Of a stretch of 10,218 bases of DNA, positions 7,701 through 10,218 are shown in pieces. Location: positions 1 to 10,218 of the forward strand of contig CANSQW010000025.1 in the NCBI GenBank assembly GCA_947649215.1, given 5' to 3'. Position 1 is the stretch's first letter, and each line of letters starts with the position of its first letter. The notes under the pieces are model-generated. The model had not been told where the DNA came from and searched no databases. It worked only from the letters and a program-made list of their open reading frames with translations. The position numbers and the translations under genes are program-made. This DNA is from an uncultured bacterium (lineage in GTDB: Bacteria > Actinomycetota > Coriobacteriia > Coriobacteriales > Eggerthellaceae).

Positions 7701-7730
7701 ATGGTTTGTCAGGTTCTTAGGAGTGTCGCC

Positions 7731-10218
7731 ATGGGCAAGTCCTGCAGTCTTCCGGTCAAGGTGCTTCTGGCTCTCGTTCTCGCCGTCGGGCTTCTGCCTC
7801 CGCTCGCCTTTGCGGAGGGAACTTCGGACGCTTCGCGTGGCGAGGGGCAGGCGGAGCAGGGGCCTTCCGATGCAGCAGAGCCTGCGCTCTCGTCGGAGGG
7901 GGCCGCTGTGGTTGTCAAGGAGGACGCTCCGGCGAAAGACCCCGATGACCCGATGGAGGCTCTGCTCCCTGTGGCTGATGAGCCGCGTGTCGTAGAGGAG
8001 GCTCCTGGTGCGGGACTGGGGCTCTCCGTTGGCTGGGACGAGCCGTCATGCGGCGTTCCCACCGTATTCCATTTGAGTGGAAAAGGCGGGACGGGACCTT
8101 ATGAGTACTACCTGGGCGCGATCTACCTCTACCAGACTGACGGCTTGGGCTACGAGATGGTCACGGATCCCTCGAAGCACGGGGCCAACGGCTATGTTTA
8201 CCAGTCTTCGGGGGAGATATCCTTTACGTTCTACGCGTCGGGAAGTTATCAGCTGCATTTCTACGTTATGGACAAGAGTGCGCCCCCTTATAAAACGGAG
8301 CGTCGCATCGTCAACGTCCAGGTCAGCGACCCTGACCATCCAAGCATAGACGCTATCGCGGACAGCGTGGTGGCTGAGTGCTTGGCCAAGGGAAATAAGA
8401 CTGATTTCGAGAAGGCCCTCTGGCTGCATGACTGGGTGGTCGACCACTGCGAGTACGACGGTTCGCTCCTGTTCTGCAGCGCCGAGGGTGCCTTGGCGCG
8501 CGGAAAGGGCACGTGCGAGTCGTATCACCGCGCTTACGTGAAGTTGCTCAGGCGGGCGGGCATCGAGACCGGACGCGTTGAGGGGAACGGGCATGTGTGG
8601 ACTGCCGTGAAGATGGACGGGGAGTGGTACCAGGTGGATGTTACCTGGGATCGAACCGAGCAGTTCGCGGGATACCCGGATCTGAAGCACCTTCATTTCG
8701 GTCTTACCGATGAGATCACGACCCTGGTTCATTCCGACCATAAGCCGATGGCAGGCTATGAGTCCAACTCGTTCAAGAACAACTACTTCATCAAGACCGG
8801 GAAGATAGCCGAGTGGTCGGATCCCTATGTTTCCCGCATTCAGTCGCAGCTCGATGCCGGCGTCACGACGTTTACGGTGTCCATCGATCATGCGCAATGG
8901 GCTCCCAGCTATAAGGACATCCTCTACAACCTGGTGGCCTATGACCTGGCGGGCCGCGACTGGAAGGCGGGATCGACTCCTGTTCGCCTGGCCGTCACCT
9001 ATGCCGCTGATACGCTCTCGGTTCGCGTGACCCCCGCGTTCACTGTCATCACGAGTGGGCCTTCGGTGACAACGCCCGTCTACAACGGCAAGACGCAGGT
9101 GGGCGTCCGCGCGGCAGCGGGGGGGCAATATGCCCTTTCGGGCACGACGCAGGCGGTGAACGCCGGCTCGTATGTCGCGACGGCGAAGCCTGCCAAGGGG
9201 TTTGCCTGGAACGCCCAGGGGGATGTTGCTTCGAAGACGTACAACTGGCGTATCGCCCCGGCTCCCATTGGCGGCTCGGGTGTCTCCGTCTCCGGCGTCA
9301 GGGCGAGCTATCTTCATACGGGGGCGGCCATCCGACCTGTGCCTGCGGTCACCTTCAACGGCGTCCGGCTGGTTCAGGGAAAGGACTACACGGTTTCCTG
9401 GAAGAATGAGGTGAAAGCGGGAACCGCTACCGTTGTTATCCAGGGAATGGGGAACTTCACGGGAACCAGGTCCGTCAACTATCGCATTGTGCCGCCGGTT
9501 ACCGCGGCCCTTTCCGCTGACCAGCGCACGGTGACGGTGACGCTTGCCGCCGAGGCGGCTCAGGGCGCCTCCTCGGTGGCGTTCCCCACCTGGTCGCTCG
9601 AGGGCGGCCAGGACGACATCGTCTGGTACCTGGGCCGCAGGACGGCCTCGGGCGCCTGGACGGCCACGGTGCCGGTGTCGTCGCACCGCTCCTCCGGCGC
9701 CTACGCCGTGCACGCCTACGCCTCGGCCGGGGGCGCCCAGCGCTTCGCCGGGTCGGCGTCGTTTGAGGTGGCCGCGCCCTCGGCCCGGGTGTCGATCACC
9801 CAGACGGCGGCGCAGAGGTCCGCCGGCCGCTTCACGGTCTCGGTCGCGCTCTCGTCCCCCTCGGGGGCGAAGCGGGTGCAGGTCCCCGTCTGGTCGGCCG
9901 CCGGCGGGCAGGACGACATCGAGTGGCTCGAGGCGTCGCGCCGCCCCGACGGCACCTGGGCCGCGGAGGCCTCGATGGCCCGCCCCGGCCGGGCGCCGGG
10001 CCGCTACGTGGCCCACGCGTACGCGACCTGCGGCAACGGGGTGTTCGGCTACGCCGGGCAGGCCCAGGCCGACGCGTCGCTGTCGCCCGCGCAGGTTTCG
10101 ATCGCCCTCTCGCGCGACCAGCGCACCGCCACGGTGACGGCCTCGGGAGGCTGGTTCGCCATGGCCTCCTCGGTGGCGTTCCCCACCTGGTCGCTCGAGG
10201 GCGGCCAGGACGACATCG
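7731..10218 (+). CDS. Secreted transglutaminase-like protein with Ig-like modules and GBS Bsp-like repeats (3' end outside window)
   Basis: The frame is open from the ATG at 7731 (AGGAG seven bases upstream) to the window end, 829 codons with no stop. A signal peptide (basic start, hydrophobic core VLLALVLAVGLLPPLAFA) is probably cut after A28. Residues 29-95 are an acidic, Ala/Glu/Pro-rich linker and about 96-200 a beta-rich domain. About 215-335 is a transglutaminase-like domain: GKGTCESYHRAY with Cys262, GHVWTAV with His288, and QVDVTWD with Asp303, an intact papain-like triad. An alpha/beta extension follows, then an MBG-like module (about 443-511) and an Ig-like module (about 522-587) with KDYTVSWKNEVKAGTA and GMGNFTGT. 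From 590 come GBS Bsp-like modules (starts near 590, 684, 785) with the core WS..GGQDDI. It is probably a surface or secreted enzyme acting on peptide or protein bonds, perhaps bound to the wall through its repeats. Crosslinking and peptidase activity cannot be told apart. The end, including any anchor, is not visible. Confidence 0.88.
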   Translation, partial: MGKSCSLPVKVLLALVLAVGLLPPLAFAEGTSDASRGEGQAEQGPSDAAEPALSSEGAAVVVKEDAPAKDPDDPMEALLPVADEPRVVEEAPGAGLGLSVGWDEPSCGVPTVFHLSGKGGTGPYEYYLGAIYLYQTDGLGYEMVTDPSKHGANGYVYQSSGEISFTFYASGSYQLHFYVMDKSAPPYKTERRIVNVQVSDPDHPSIDAIADSVVAECLAKGNKTDFEKALWLHDWVVDHCEYDGSLLFCSAEGALARGKGTCESYHRAYVKLLRRAGIETGRVEGNGHVWTAVKMDGEWYQVDVTWDRTEQFAGYPDLKHLHFGLTDEITTLVHSDHKPMAGYESNSFKNNYFIKTGKIAEWSDPYVSRIQSQLDAGVTTFTVSIDHAQWAPSYKDILYNLVAYDLAGRDWKAGSTPVRLAVTYAADTLSVRVTPAFTVITSGPSVTTPVYNGKTQVGVRAAAGGQYALSGTTQAVNAGSYVATAKPAKGFAWNAQGDVASKTYNWRIAPAPIGGSGVSVSGVRASYLHTGAAIRPVPAVTFNGVRLVQGKDYTVSWKNEVKAGTATVVIQGMGNFTGTRSVNYRIVPPVTAALSADQRTVTVTLAAEAAQGASSVAFPTWSLEGGQDDIVWYLGRRTASGAWTATVPVSSHRSSGAYAVHAYASAGGAQRFAGSASFEVAAPSARVSITQTAAQRSAGRFTVSVALSSPSGAKRVQVPVWSAAGGQDDIEWLEASRRPDGTWAAEASMARPGRAPGRYVAHAYATCGNGVFGYAGQAQADASLSPAQVSIALSRDQRTATVTASGGWFAMASSVAFPTWSLEGGQDDI
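9567..9621 (+). repeat. 55-base perfect direct repeat, copy 1
   Basis: These bases recur without a mismatch at 10164-10218. They encode the start of a GBS Bsp-like module core (ASSVAFPTWSLEGGQDDI) in the same frame as the second copy. The base just before the copies differs (C here, G there), so this is the left end of exact identity. Confidence 0.95.
10164..10218 (+). repeat. 55-base perfect direct repeat, copy 2 (cut by window end)
   Basis: This is identical to 9567-9621 up to the last base of the window, so true identity may run further right. The spacing is 597 bases, or 199 codons, about two GBS Bsp-like modules. The unit of duplication therefore looks like a module pair, with the different middle module (core VPVWSAAGGQDDIEW, starting near 9886) lying between. 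Confidence 0.95.

Larger units (their letters stand above)
7578..7730. promoter_or_regulatory. Divergent intergenic promoter region
   Basis: These 153 bases separate the exporter operon (leftward) from the transglutaminase-like surface protein (rightward) and are visibly richer in A and T than the genes around them. No gene fits here. Both promoters must lie in or near it unless the rightward gene starts inside the exporter operon. On the leftward leader, GCCC and GGGC (7595-7606) can form a small stem capped by TTCG just before the permease ribosome-binding site; a four-pair stem is too short to call a regulator. Confidence 0.6.

Noticed and set aside
7435..7995. Plus-strand reading frame across the divergent gap
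   Set aside because: It starts opposite the permease, runs through the promoter region and ends in the wrong frame of the surface-protein gene; no domain is recognisable.
8046..10016. Long antisense reading frame (656 residues) opposite the transglutaminase-like gene
   Set aside because: It is a composition artefact; the plus-strand frame has a signal peptide, a catalytic triad and repeat modules, while this one has none.

Overview
This is a GC-rich bacterial window with GTG starts, tight gene packing and ATGA gene overlaps. It holds a cell-surface polysaccharide locus beside a large secreted surface protein. The proteins (YfhO-like membrane protein, several family 2 glycosyltransferases, an RgpC/RgpD- or TagG/TagH-like exporter, and a transglutaminase-like protein with GBS Bsp-like repeats) suggest a Gram-positive high-GC organism. 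An Olsenella/Atopobium-type member of the Coriobacteriia is my best guess. That placement is inferred from gene content and composition; no marker gene is present.

Positions 1-5979 (+ strand) form one probable operon. It holds the C-terminal part of a YfhO-family membrane protein (cut by the window start), then two single-domain GT2 glycosyltransferases whose genes overlap by four bases, then a 796-residue protein with two GT2 catalytic domains behind a beta-rich N-terminal region. Together they supply four cytoplasmic GT-A domains and one membrane enzyme thought to act outside the cell. Positions 6010-7577 (- strand) encode a two-gene ABC-2 exporter, permease first and ATPase second, convergent with the glycosyltransferase operon and only 30 bases from it. 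The simplest reading is that the glycosyltransferases build a lipid-linked glycan inside the cell, the ABC exporter flips it, and the YfhO-like protein may decorate it outside. The ATPase lacks the C-terminal glycan-binding domain of some Wzt proteins.

Positions 7578-7730 are a lower-GC divergent promoter region. From 7731 to the window end (+ strand) runs an uninterrupted, incomplete reading frame of 829 codons for a secreted protein: signal peptide, acidic linker, beta domain, transglutaminase-like domain with an intact Cys-His-Asp triad, two Ig/MBG-like beta modules, then GBS Bsp-like repeats. The repeat part is much more GC-biased at third codon positions than the rest of the gene. The change falls at or within a few codons of a perfect 55-base direct repeat that recurs 597 bases downstream, which suggests recombination or gene conversion among repeat modules.

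I saw no RNA genes, CRISPR arrays, insertion sequences, integrases or phage genes. Nothing here is a clearly new system. The best leads are the mosaic repeat region of the transglutaminase-like protein, the uncharacterised N-terminal region of the double glycosyltransferase, and the placement of the surface protein divergent from a glycan exporter.
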